A stretch of DNA of 64,000 bases from Symsagittifera roscoffensis (taxonomy: Eukaryota > Xenacoelomorpha > Acoela > Convolutidae): positions 17,863,639 to 17,927,638 of the forward strand of contig NC_087067.1 of assembly GCF_963678635.1 (NCBI RefSeq), read 5' to 3'. Below the pieces are notes generated by a model, which was not told where the DNA came from, made no database searches, and saw only the letters and a program-made list of their open reading frames with translations. The position numbers and the translations under genes are program-made. The first letter of the stretch is position 1; each line of letters starts with the position of its first letter. Shown piece by piece: positions 37,155 to 49,035 of the stretch.

Positions 37155-38787
37155 CGGAATCCTTATTGCTGTTCAACAATACATTTAAAAGTAAACAGTC
37201 TCATTTTAACGAAAGTCTTTGACAAAACTTATAACTTAATGTTCCCGGGTTGATATACTCAAACTATGTATCAACCATATGCGTCGACCAAACTTCCAGT
37301 TTCAACCAAAGATGTATAAGTCCGATAAATGAGTCAATCAGGCTCAACACTTGGGATGACCAGCCCAAAACATTTCACTTTTTTCTTTTTCAAGCCAAAG
37401 AATTTGCTAAATTGTTGTCAACAAAAAAAGACATCAAGTTATTATATTTATACCAGCAACAAAAAATAGACTTTGATCAAAAATTTCACGGAGATCCATT
37501 TAAATTAGTTAAAAGATTCCCGTAGCAGGTTGCAAAACAAGTTCATTCATTCAAAATGTCAAAAAAATTACTCACATTTTCTAGAAAAAAAGTTTCCTCA
37601 TTTTTACGAGGCGAAACTGTGCACTTGATTGGAACATGTCATAAACTTCCTGTCGGAACGATAAAAAAAACAAAAGAACCAAACAAAAAATACACAGTTT
37701 AGCCTCGTAATGATGAACGAAAACAAAATTTGAAAAAAAAAACAGACATCAAAATCTAAGTGATTCGAAAACAATCTTTTTAAATCCGGTTACATAGGGA
37801 AAGGATTCGAAACGAAAAATTGTACACACTTCAAAAATTCGACCAAATGCGAGCAGGGTTTGCGCACTGAATACCTCGCGTTGTCCACAGCGGACAAATT
37901 TGGGGTCTTTTTACTTGTTCCGTCCAAAAATCTCAATTTTGCGATTTTGTAAAATTCAATGTATAAAAGCTCAGAACAATATACTGATATCACTGGTTGG
38001 TTTGGTTGAAAAAAATGCGATTACTTTATTCTTAAGCCGACTTCTAAAATGTATATATATTTCATTGGATCATTTTTGAATCTGATTGGTCGACTGAAAG
38101 TTCTGAATCAAGTATGTTTAATTTATTTCAAGTTACTTATTTATCTAGATGCATGCACCTAGTATGAGGCGTTAAGAATGAGCATGAACAATCTCCTACA
38201 AAAATAGAGCCGTAATAGTAAACAAAAAACAATGGATAGCCAAGTAAACTGTTCCCCGGTAGCCAGAATTTTTTTTTTAATTAGCACAAATTTTGACGAA
38301 TAGCTTCCGTTTTCTGGTAGCAAACGCTTGAAATAATTTCTAGCTGCGCTTACCTTCTGCTTGATCAAAATTTATCAGGTTTATCAAAACTCACTTTTGT
38401 GAGCGTCAGATTTAAATTAGTTTTCTGGCTACTCCCGCCAGTAAACTGTATCGAAACTGTACCTACACTACATTGTTCAACTTTTAAGCAAATAACCGCT
38501 AGATTCACTAATTCATAAAAAGTCGAGAATACTACTTCTGTAAAAACGTGTGCTGTGAATAATGAATACTACTGCTGTGAATAATATTTCTGTAAAAATG
38601 CTTATCGTGAATACCGATTTTGTAAAAAAAAATTAACCACACTACAGCATGGTTTGTCTGATTGTAAGGCATAGCCTAAAGTTATTACGCACGCAATTTC
38701 AGTTTTTCAAAAACTAATTTTCTCTAAAGAAGGCAAGTAAATCGTGGCGACGAAATGACTTTTTTTAAACATGTTGACAGTTTTTTT
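37155..38787. other. 3' flank of gene 2 and intergenic DNA
   Basis: About 37240-37350 matches the 3' flank of gene 1, including a few units of the 22-bp minisatellite family. The rest is AT-rich with no supported gene. Confidence 0.55.
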
Positions 38788-39130
38788 GGGGCCATTCAAC
38801 AGTGCCGAAGTACAACAGTGCTAACACTGAAAAAGTATTCAACAGTGCCAATAAAAGTAATGATATTTGAGAAATTTTAGTTCGGTTTGGGAATTGCTGG
38901 CTCAGAAAAATTGAGTTAAAATTTATGACGCCACATGAGAAGTTTTTGTTTGTTTAACAAGCAGCATCAATTTAAATTGTCTATTTGTGTCTTTTCAACT
39001 TCTGTCCTTTTGCATAAAACTAATTTTCTGTGATTTAAGATGAGTCAAAACAGTATTCAAAACAATTTTTGGCACTGTTGAACAGCATTTTGTTTCGCCA
39101 GTGTTGTACTTCGGCACTGTTGTACTGCGC
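38788..39130. mobile_element. MITE with CAACAGTGCCGAAG-type inverted ends, copy 1
   Basis: The left end has GGGGCCATTCAACAGTGCCG followed by AAGTACAACAGTGC. The right end has the complementary order, GGCACTGTTGAACAGC then CTTCGGCACTGTTGTAC. Multiple copies of a CAACAGTGCC motif within each end look like repeated binding sites. No coding sequence and no clear target duplication. Confidence 0.7.
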
Positions 39131-39148
39131 TGTTTCTTTCGATGAATT

Positions 39149-40450
39149 TTTGTTCAGACTTTCGTAATGAAAGTAACGAAATATTGTGGGGTAGTACAAC
39201 AGTGCCCGAAGTAAAACAGTGCCGAAAACGAAAACTTTGTTCAACAGTGCCGAAAGTTTGAACATATTAAGTTCGGCAATCAAAAATTAAACGGCAATCG
39301 CTTACAGTCTTAAGTGACACTCTAATATTTTGAGCAAGAAAATTTGCAACTTGGAAGTTTTGGCGCCAAAATAAATGTGTAACTGGGTGTAAGAATTTAG
39401 ACTACAAGAACATTAGACTTGACCAGAAAAAAATGAATTTAAAACGGCAATTATGGGAATTTAGACGTAATTGTATGGTTCGTTTCTGAAATTTGTTTAC
39501 TGGCTACAATCAACTTTCGTTCGAGCTTGCTAAAATGCAAAGGCAATTTTTGAAATGAGCCAATTGTAGAATTTATGCATTCCAAAAATAGTTTGTAATA
39601 TTTTGATTAATGTTTATAAATCATTTATAATAAAAGATTTTATATGCAATAGGATTATACACTCTTCTTGTATTTGTGAAATTTTGTTATAAGCAATAAA
39701 TTTTGTTAGCTTCTTGCTTACCATCTGAAATGCCAGTTTTGCAAAAAAAAATCAACGTCTAAAGTCCGTTTTATTGGAGCCGTCTAATTTGCTAATTGTC
39801 TAACTTCCTATCTCCGTTTTATTTGCAGTTGCAGACCTTTTTGCGCCAAAATTGGAGTGATTTTCTTTGTTAATTAGCATCAGTAATTTCCCGCTCTTCA
39901 GAAAATACGGTTAAAGTATTCTGAATTGCTCCCGCCGTTTTCGGCATTGTTGAACGCCCCCATATTTAAGCTCGGGCGTGGTTTTTTTGTCTTCAGAGAA
40001 AATTCGACTTTTTAACTAGGCATTTCTGACGAATTTTTTTAAAAAGGTATTGTTGTCCAGAGCTCAAATTTGAAACGATAGTTCACCTGTTATCATTTTT
40101 CGTAACGTTTTTGGGTTTGAAGATTGCCATTTCGGCCAATTTGGGACAAGTAACGCGCGATACAATTCGCTTCATTAACGCGTAAGCTGAGATGTAATCC
40201 GTTTCAGAAATCGTTCCAAATTGGTTGAAGGAAGCATGTTTGCCATAACTGATATGTTAATACCAGCGAAACCTATCACTCTGTGCTTTATATGGGTTGT
40301 TGAGAGGAGATGATTTTCAAAAGAAATCTCATATTTGAAAAAAAATTTTCAATGAATTACTTTTTTTACAATTAATTTTTTCATGTTATTACTGCTCTAT
40401 AAACCTTAAAAGGCAGTCGGAACATTCAGGGCTTCGCTTTTTCTTCGGGC
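39149..40450 (-). mobile_element. Hairpin-ended MITE, copy K, split by an insertion
   Basis: The right-end hairpin piece (39149-39185) and the rest of the element (39962-40450) are separated by the element at 39186-39961. The outer end near 40430-40450 is eroded. Confidence 0.8.
39186..39961. mobile_element. MITE with CAACAGTGCC inverted ends, copy 2, nested in MITE copy K
   Basis: The ~776-bp insert starts GTGGGGTAGTACAACAGTGC and ends with the imperfect complement GGCATTGTTGAACGCCCCC. It interrupts MITE copy K, whose two parts read ATATT at 39181-39185 and again at 39962-39966, a probable 5-bp target duplication. No coding frame. The nesting shows it is younger than copy K. Confidence 0.75.
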
Positions 40451-41967
40451 TTGTTTTCCTCTTACACCAGATTCCGCCTATTTTATCATAACTAGAGCAG
40501 GAAAACAAGTTTTGCCTCAAACATTTTCAGAACACGGGATGGAGTCATTTCTAATATGGGCATTTGGATAAGGTTTATTGAAACACAAAGAACGTTTTTT
40601 CAAAAACTCGCTGACGCAAAAGAGCTACCAAACCGAGTTTTCCATATGAGAAGAAAAAAATTATCGTAGGAGTGCCACACGCGACAGAGTGGAAACTAGG
40701 TCCCAGAGCCATTCGCTTGAGGTCAGGACAATTTCACCGTTCCCACGCGCGACGCTACGTTTTGAGCCAATCTAACTGTAACTCAGGTACTTAGTAGTTT
40801 TAATTGTGATACACATTAAACCGTTTTTAGGCCACATGGACCCAAGTCTAGATTTTTCACCTAATTTGAAGCAAGATTTGAGCGTTTTGAGAGCAATTTT
40901 TCTAGACGATTGCGCTCAAAATCTTTCTTCATAATGAGCGGTTTGAGCAGTTTATCTAAAAAAACACCCTCTGTTTCTCTAATTGAGTAAACAACCCAAA
41001 ATAGATGTCTTGGAAATAATTAAATACGCGATTAGCCATAAAAACCGGGTTCATTTTGCCCATAGGAGTATATTTTTTTGAACAGAATTGGCTTTGATCA
41101 GTACTTTATGAATAAATACTCTAACTCACCTAACTCGGCAAACACGATAAAAATAACTTAAATCAATTGTTAATTGACAAACTAAAACATAACAGTCTTT
41201 TTAAGTTTCAAATGATAAAAAACCTTCCAGTTTCAAAATGGGAGGGTTACCGAATGACTCAGCCGGTGGAATTTTACAGTTTTCCCGCTTAAATTAGACT
41301 GAATATGTTAATTGGAAATTTCCTAATGAATTTCCAGATTTTTTTCAATATAATTAGTAACAAAAAAATCGCACAGACTGTATTAATTAAATTGAATCTG
41401 AAGCCGAAGAACCTTGATATTTTTGTCAGACCAAATGCAAAATGCGAGATCGTCGATTATCCGATGATTATGCTAGCCTAATATTTAAATACTATTGTGA
41501 CCGATTGTGACCGATTGGCGTATAATCTTAGGACTCCGAAAGTGATTGCCTCATTGGACTGCCTTTTCTCTGCTTTTTGATCATTTAAACGTAGAGACGG
41601 CGTCAGAAATAATTTTCAATTCTCAGAAGATGCAACACAATCAGTGAGCCAGACAGTGACATTGCCGTTCTCCATGGTCAAATTGATGACTTTTCAGTTT
41701 CATCAGACGCAGATAAATGTCATATGTATCATCATCTTTTTTGTCACAAATTCTCACCTCATTAGACAGAGATTCTCCTTTTTTCAATTCTTCAATATCC
41801 GGCAAATTGCGTTGCCCATAATTTTCGGTTCAGTCAGCACAATACGACTCCGTGTCTCCTCGAGAGTTATCGGGGTCGCATCCAAAAGCTTATGACTTGA
41901 AGAAGGTATGTGACATTCTGGCCGATCTAACGCACTTCAGTACTGAGTTCAGGTCCGAGGTGGTCTT
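40451..41967. other. Intergenic, no gene called
   Basis: A minus-strand stretch at about 41640-41900 has protein-like composition in short frames, and may be a mobile-element remnant, but I recognise no domain. Confidence 0.4.
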
Positions 41968-42260
41968 CTCATAGAGTAACTTCGGATAAAGTACACCGTC
42001 TGTTCGTCACGCTATCTTATTTTTGGCCGGATATATTCGTATTTCCTAGTCTAATGCCACTCCTAATCTTACTCAAGTATTTCCTAGTCTCAATAGGTCT
42101 AGAACACACTGGTATTCTTGCGAGCTTAGAGGAGAGGAGGAAGCAATTGATTCGTATCTGTTTTCTTTTATTCTCTTTTGAAACTACAAATAGTTTTAGC
42201 TTCACAATTTATCGAAAGTATTTACACTAGATCATGATTGGTTAGTTATAAATAAATTAG
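41968..42260 (+). repeat. Dispersed ~300-bp repeat, copy 2 (possibly an old LTR)
   Basis: Counterpart of 26965-27270, same orientation, moderate similarity. It lies ~3 kb from a gypsy pol fossil, but I cannot show that the two belong together. Confidence 0.5.
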
Positions 42261-45200
42261 AGTGGTAAATATCAAAATGAATAACAAATACTTGTTTTAA
42301 ACTGGTTTCACTTTAAAGAGTTTAAATTGAATGTTACTGCACTTCAAATCCAATGAGCGTTGTGACTGCGAAAACAAAACCAATAGATTTGCTCGTTTAT
42401 TTTGTTCTGTGAAATCTGTACAACCTATATATCTGAAGGTTTGTGGTTCAGTTTTAATTATGATCTCTTTAGTTGTTTTCGCAGAAATTTTATGGTTATC
42501 TCGGTTATTTTGAAGATTTGCTCGTTCTTCAGTCAAATATAGTAAGTTTTTCTAAGCGCGACTGGTGAGGCCGGCTATAAGGCATGCTCAGGACGTCCTC
42601 AGTGGTGTGTTAGGCCGGTTGAGGCATAATTGACAGTGATCCTTTGAGTAGAGTTTTCTGTTGAATATAAATTTTTTCCTTTTTCCTTGTCTGTGCATTA
42701 ACGATTGAAATTTGCTTGTGTCCTTTTCTTAAAAACAGTTTGTCTTTGATTAGTGTTGACCTGGATTTTGTTAGGTCTTCATGTGGTCTTATTAAAAAGA
42801 GGGTTTGTGTTTGAAAAAAAATTTAAATTTTTACGAGTTTACATGTTGGTAGCGCGGTGGCGTTAGTGAGCTGTGGTCATTATCGAAAGTTTGAAACCAG
42901 CGAAAGCTGTTTCAAAACTGTTATCAGTTATTTTGTGAAAATTAAAATTCACTCACTCTTTATAACTATTGTGCAAAATTATAAAAATTTTCATACGGTA
43001 TATCCAAAATTGTGCGAGGTGAGGGATGGGTTGGAGAGAAATATTGAATTCACGCGTGAAAAAGTTAGTTTTGTCACTAATATATGACTGAATTGTATAT
43101 CTTTTTGCATTGTACTACAATTTTATTGCCTTCAGTTTTTTAGAAATCTGCCTAATTAATATTTTTTATTGATCGTAGTTTAATATACTGGAATAAGATC
43201 GAGTCATTTAAATGATTAATTAAATTCTAATTTTTACTTGTTATCGTATTATAGAAGCTAATAAGGATATCTAAAGAAAAACGAATTATTTCAATACAAA
43301 TTTTTTAATCAAGTGAGTTTTTTAGATTTATATAGTTTTTAGAAAACAAATTTTTTACCAAATTAAAAACATTAGCGACAAAAGTTGATTCTCAAAGAAG
43401 TTTAGCTATTATGCGAATGACGTTTTTCGGTTTTATTTTGTGCATATAACGTGTAGAAGGGGTCTGGAAAAAATGCATTAAAAAAAGGATCTAGGGTGGT
43501 TGATTGCATTAGAATTCTTGCTAAAACTCTGATTCTGATTAGATTTTTAGTGCTTATTAGTGTTAAAAAAAGCTAAAGTGCCTTGAGTTTTTCGTGGTCA
43601 GTAAGCAAAGTCGTGGTTAAAATATATGAAAGTTTATGTATTTTAAGAATAAAGTTCGGGTTTCTAACAGTGTCTTCTGACAAATTGAATATTTTTGTCT
43701 GGGATGCTTTTTGAATGAAAATCTTCTATGAGAAATGAATTAATGAGGGAAAAACATAAACGTATTAATGAGGGGGGAAATAATGTTTTAGTGAGGGGCG
43801 ACGGGATCGTAGTTGCAAGGAGTACAGTGCAGGTTTGATGCAATACGTAAAGTTCAAAAAATATGGTGATGAGTATCTAGAATCTATTGTGATGTACCGG
43901 TGGTGTGGATTATATGAAGGTGAACTTTGTACATTTCGACTTTGGATGAAACGATAATAAGTGTACGTGTGGGTTAGTTTTGTTTTCAATAATAATTCGT
44001 GTGAAAAGTTAGAGCCTCTTTCTTTGGTGTGAGAAAATTAAATATTAGCTGGTCACTGTCAAAGCGAGTAAAGCATGATTCTGAAACTGGATTTTTTAAA
44101 AACACGCTCAATAAAATGAAAAAACTTTTCGTTAGTACAGTTCAAATGGAAAAAATTATCTGTTTTATTTTTAAAAAATTGCTGTTACTTGTGATTTTAC
44201 TGCAGGGTCGGTGTCGAATTGTGAATCCTCCCTCTACCTAAGAAGGTTACGGTCATACTGTGCAATGGAAAGTTGGTTGGACTTGCGAGCAACGTAACGG
44301 CTGAGGATTTGTGAATGGTCAACATAACTAATTTCTTTTGTTTTTTTTGGCATTAGTGAGCTTATGAATAGCTGTGACATATTATTCAGCGTCATTTTAG
44401 TTTTTAAGTGGTGTTTTGAGTGGATTAGTGAAGTTTTTAAAACAAAACCAAGGGAGAGTGAGGATGAGTGTGTATTCATCAACATGAATATCTCGTCGGC
44501 TTTGGGGTTTTGGTTTATCATAACATCATTGTGGGAAAATCGGGTATTTAAAAGTGATAATTCGTGCGCGTTAAAATGTCTTGGATGTCGTTAAAATGTC
44601 TTGGAGTTGAGAAAGATGGGATATTAAAAAGTAAGCATTCATGCATTTTAGTATGTCTAAGATGTTGGCTTCGGAGGAATCATGATGTGGAAGGGCGGTT
44701 GACTTACAGTCTGGGTTGGTATTTTGGGTAATTTCTCTGCATCGATATAGGTTGTGGTCGTCTCAGGGTGTCGTGAATAGACGAAGTGAATCTTTCTGAA
44801 GGTGAAGCGGAATGAGTTAATTGTTATAATGTTAGTGGTCGATTAGTTTTGTGGATTAGTTGTTGCTGTTGTAAAAAACACGTCTATAACCAACACTTAA
44901 CGTTAAGTTGATTGTCGGTTATGGGGATTCGGGTGTCGGTGATGGTGCTAGAAAGTAATGAAAGAAATTGGAAAGCGTCTGTGTAAGAGGAACCTTAGTT
45001 TGATGAGAAGAAGATTAATGGAACTGAGGCAGTAATGGGAGCAAGAAGTGGATGCGGAAACTTAAGACGGAGGTCATTAATGAAAATGACATAGACCTGG
45101 CGTTGAGGTTTGAAAGGAAGAAAAAGATCGGTTGAGGGATCCGATTTGGCGGTTCATTGTGGGCTAAAACCATTATCTCTATGAGAACGAAAATTAATTG

Positions 45201-45290
45201 TATGAGGCTTTACTTCTTTTGTTTATATATGGTACCTCCTCAAAACACACGACCAGTATTTGCTATTTCTATTAGCGCATACAAGGTAAC
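42261..45290. other. Unassigned region, probably old mobile DNA
   Basis: Somewhat richer in G and T than its neighbours, with only short open frames. A short tandem phrase (GTTAAAATGTCTTGGATGTC) lies near 44570-44605. No gene supported. Confidence 0.35.
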
Positions 45291-45299
45291 AATGGTGGT

Positions 45300-46330
45300 T
45301 ACTTCAACCATTAATTACAACTGAGTCCGTAATTTTTTGATAACTAGGCGAAGTCCACTGCAGTGGGTATACATAACTGACACCTCTGTGTTTCCTTCTT
45401 CTCGTGATAATCTTCCAAAAAGACTATTAGAACTCTTTTAAGCTAAGATACTAGTTACGTTCTCTCGAAGAATATTAAATTTTAAAAACTGGTAGTTCTA
45501 ATTTTTCTGGCTCCCATATTTTCTCACAACCTTATTCCATAAGTGGATAGAAAATAGCAACTTGTTCCCCTGTTCCTTCGCTGGCATTATTCTTTGCGCT
45601 ATTTTTTGCTCCCACATCTTGAAGCGTTTTTTGTGTTTGTTCATGGAAGGCTGGTAGTCTAACATGATAAAAATTATGCTGTTTCTCAGATTTTTTTCTT
45701 TAATGATCAAATTAAGACCATTTACAATTTCTTTGATTAGGAGTAGTCCTTTATTGAATGGCCACAAATTCCTTGTCTGTCCCTTGCAAAGAACAGATTT
45801 ACCAATTAGTATATTGTCTGCCACGATTTACCTTTTTTTGGTCTTAATTTGTCTTTTAACGTTCTTGTTCGACATCAATCGTTCATGTTTGGAAATGATT
45901 CTTAGGTTGCTCATGTAATCGCTCTGCAATGTTTCAAAAAACCAACTATTGGCAAGAATCAAGTGCAACCAAATATCAAGTAGAATGGACTGAGTTTTAA
46001 TTTTGCATGATTTTAGGATGTGAAAGCCATCATAACTGCTGAATAATTTTTGGCATGGTCGTCAAAGTTTTCTTTCAGATATTTAGACAAAGCTTCTTTG
46101 ATTGTTTTGTTGACTTTTTCAGATCCTTCAGTGTTTTGGCAAACTTCTTTTTGAAAAAGGTTCCGCTGTCTTTTCAAGCCCTTCAATGACTTTTCTAGAG
46201 TATTCAATGAGTTCTAATAGCACACGTGGTTTTTTGATGCAGTGAGGTTCTTTCATCTGCTTGACTGCGTTTGCTTTTTCCGGGTCTAATTAGACGCCGT
46301 TGTTTGACACAAAATGCTCAATATAATGCT
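45300..46330 (-). mobile_element. Ty3/gypsy pol fossil
   Basis: Minus-strand sequence at about 46200-46330 resembles the end of a gypsy reverse transcriptase (a FVSNNGV stretch, then DPEKANAVKQMKEP), followed toward lower coordinates by sequence that may be later pol. The element is old and heavily broken, with no LTRs assigned. The lower-coordinate part (45498-45824) is weaker evidence. Confidence 0.55.
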
Positions 46331-46374
46331 ATTTGTCATAATTATTCTCCCTTCTGAGATGATCATTTTTTTTT

Positions 46375-46385
46375 CGCGCGCGCGC
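46375..46385. repeat. CG dinucleotide run
   Basis: CGCGCGCGCGC, a short simple repeat that is unusual in this AT-rich window. Confidence 0.8.
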
Positions 46386-46399
46386 TTGTTTTGTCCCGG

Positions 46400-48530
46400 A
46401 GTGGGAGTTTTTGCTCGACCTATTGAACTTTGTCCCCTATATTGGTTCCGTTCGCTTCGCGTTTTTTCTCAGTTACTGCTGTCTCATCGACCGTCACTGC
46501 TTCGGTATTACTTCAACTACTAACCGACTTCTGTTGAATAAGTATCTTGACCGAGTCTTTTAGAACTTCTGTTTCATTCCCCCCGAATGTCTACTGTTAT
46601 TGGCAATTATTCTTCTTCCTCATTTCTAAAGCACTCGCAATGATCATGTCCTCTAACTTGGCTGTCGCTAAAACGTCGAGATTTGTAGCGGTAAGTGATC
46701 TTTTAAGTATTGGGACTCAATTGCTGCAAATTTTCTAAAAGTCTGTCAATTTTCACCTACTGGCTGCACGCAAGACCATTGATTTTTCAATTTAATGCCT
46801 TCAAAAAGCTTTAAGATTCTCATTAAAGCTCTTTCTAGTTGCCTCTAAAAGCGTACGGTGAAACCCGATTGCAGGTTTCACACTTTCAACGCAAAAAAAA
46901 TGCAGCCGTTTATCAACAATCTATGTTCCACTTACAGTACGTATCCATTTTTGTAGTTCGTTTAAAATCGTTAGAATCGTTGAATACTTCCGGTATTAAT
47001 CTCTTGAAAATCGAAACTGCCGTTGCTATTCTAAACTCCCAACCTATTTAATAATTATTTGATTTAGTCCTGTAGTTGGAGTTTTTCTACATCTTATTAG
47101 CTGATTTCAGTTTTAAGTAACTTTTTTTAAGTCCCTTCAACTACAATTTATCCGCTATTACATCCGAAGCTGATCAATTTTGTTGCTTAGTTTTTCGTTT
47201 TTCCAATTCATATTTTTTCTCAATTTTACCCTGATATTGGTACAGTTACATCTTGATTTTCAAGATTACCTGAAAAGTTACAACTCAAAACAAAATTACA
47301 AATTTTTTTCCTTGTTTTCTCTATGAATCAATGTTAAGCGTATTCAAAGTTTTATTTGATTTTTGAAATGATTTTTCGGCATGCTCGACAGTTTTCAATC
47401 AATTCGAAATATTCCCTTCTCTGTAGTGTTTGGGTAACGTCTATTTACTAAATAAATAAAAATTCAATGCTTAAATTATTTTTTCAATTTTAAATCTATA
47501 ACGCGCTGAGATAGTTTAGGTATTTTTACAGAGACTTCATACAATTTTAATAAAAAAAAGAAAAGACTTCTTAAGCTGGACAGGCTTGTCTTAGGGTTGT
47601 TATCAGTAAGTATTGATGTCAGTTCTCAGACATCTTTGAATCTTAAATAAGTTCAATTTTAAATTTCACTTTCCCCTAAAATTGTTGCGATTCTCTACAA
47701 TCGACTAAAATTAAATGAGTAGGTCAATACGGGTGAAAAACGTGTAGAATTCAGGTACCTGGACTCAGCTAATTGTCAATAGAAATTTTTTCTTCTCTCC
47801 ATTGCTGTCATTTCGTTGGGGAAAAAATGACTAGCCACTAGATTTTATATAATGCTTTTAAGCTTCTCAGCTTTCCAAGCCGTTCACAGGTATCCAAGCT
47901 TATGAGCGATATGCTACTCTTGCTTGATCTCGTTAAGCTTGCTAGCTTAATTGGTTCCTTTGGCGTCGCGTTCAACCCCAATGACTGCTGTCTCTTCGGT
48001 CGTGATTACTCCGACTGTAAATTTCATTATCAACCGACATCTGTTGAACAAGTCTGTTTATCGACTCTATCAGGATTACTAATTCCTTCCTCCGTATGGC
48101 TGCTATTTATTTATATATTAGGGCATTAATTTTTCTCAATCGCTTTATATGACGTCCTCCAGGTGAAGTGTCCACTCTAAGGCATTCGCGATTTTCAATT
48201 GGAAGTCCCCAAACATCTTTCGGAGCTCGATTCTAATTTCACTGTAGTGGGACTCATTCGAGAAAACCTTGAAGCACTAGGTGATTTCTCATATTTGGGA
48301 TCGTCTTGGTACATCTTCAGTGTCAGTTATTGCGAGCTCCCATAAGAATCTGTTAATTTTTGCACCTCATGCTGCACGCTCGGTAGGTTCCGTTCAGCTC
48401 TAAGCTCTAAGTGTGTTAAGTAGCTTTCACAGTCTCTAGAACCTGTGAATGCCTCCGGTAATAACATCCTTGAGACCCAAACTGTCGTTGACTTACTTGA
48501 CTCTCAACCTAGAGAGAGAGAGAGCAAGAA
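46400..48530. repeat. Old duplicated repeat blocks
   Basis: About 46420-47050 and 47880-48510 follow each other loosely (shared GGTTCC, ACTGCTGTCTC, CAACCGAC-type stretches, a TACTGGCTGCACGC/CATGCTGCACGC phrase, and similar ends). The intervening 47100-47830 matches 59150-60090. Diverged mobile-element sequence is likely; no coding domain recognised. An AG simple repeat lies at about 48512-48525. Confidence 0.55.
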
Positions 48531-49035
48531 ATAATGAAATACATCAATTTACCCATTTGGGGAGTTTACAGAAATGAAACCAAAACAAAAAGGGTTATGA
48601 TCTGCTGTTTATGCATGTACAAATGGCGAACCAAGTCCATTTTTTAAACTCATCTTGTTGGAGCTTGTGATTATTTAATACGATTTCTGTGAACTTCGGA
48701 AGTGATAAATCGAGATCTCGTTTCATTGTCCTCAGTATATGGACTGTTCTAACGAAACAATTTTTCCACGTTCATTCATATTTGAAAGTACTTTGAGCGA
48801 AGATGTTTTGCTACCTAGGTGATATTTTGCATCCAGATGAAGGTTGCATATAATCTAAAAATTTCTTTCATAACTATCATGAAGTATCCGGTAAAGTAAA
48901 ATTAAATCCTTTATCTCCACTTGATAACAAATCGGAAATAAATTAGGATACAATAAGGCAGCTTTGTAACCGCTTTAATGATAAATCCATTTTAGACATC
49001 TTTTGTTGAAAACATACAATTTAGATAAACCGAAA
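48531..49035. other. Intergenic, no gene seen
   Basis: No supported feature. Confidence 0.5.

Noticed and set aside
41640-41900. Minus-strand coding stretch with protein-like composition
   Set aside because: No recognised domain, no consistent open frame and no splice sites I could support.
45498-45824. A host gene on the minus strand (108 codons)
   Set aside because: It adjoins gypsy pol-like sequence on the same strand and has no host domain; more likely part of that fossil.
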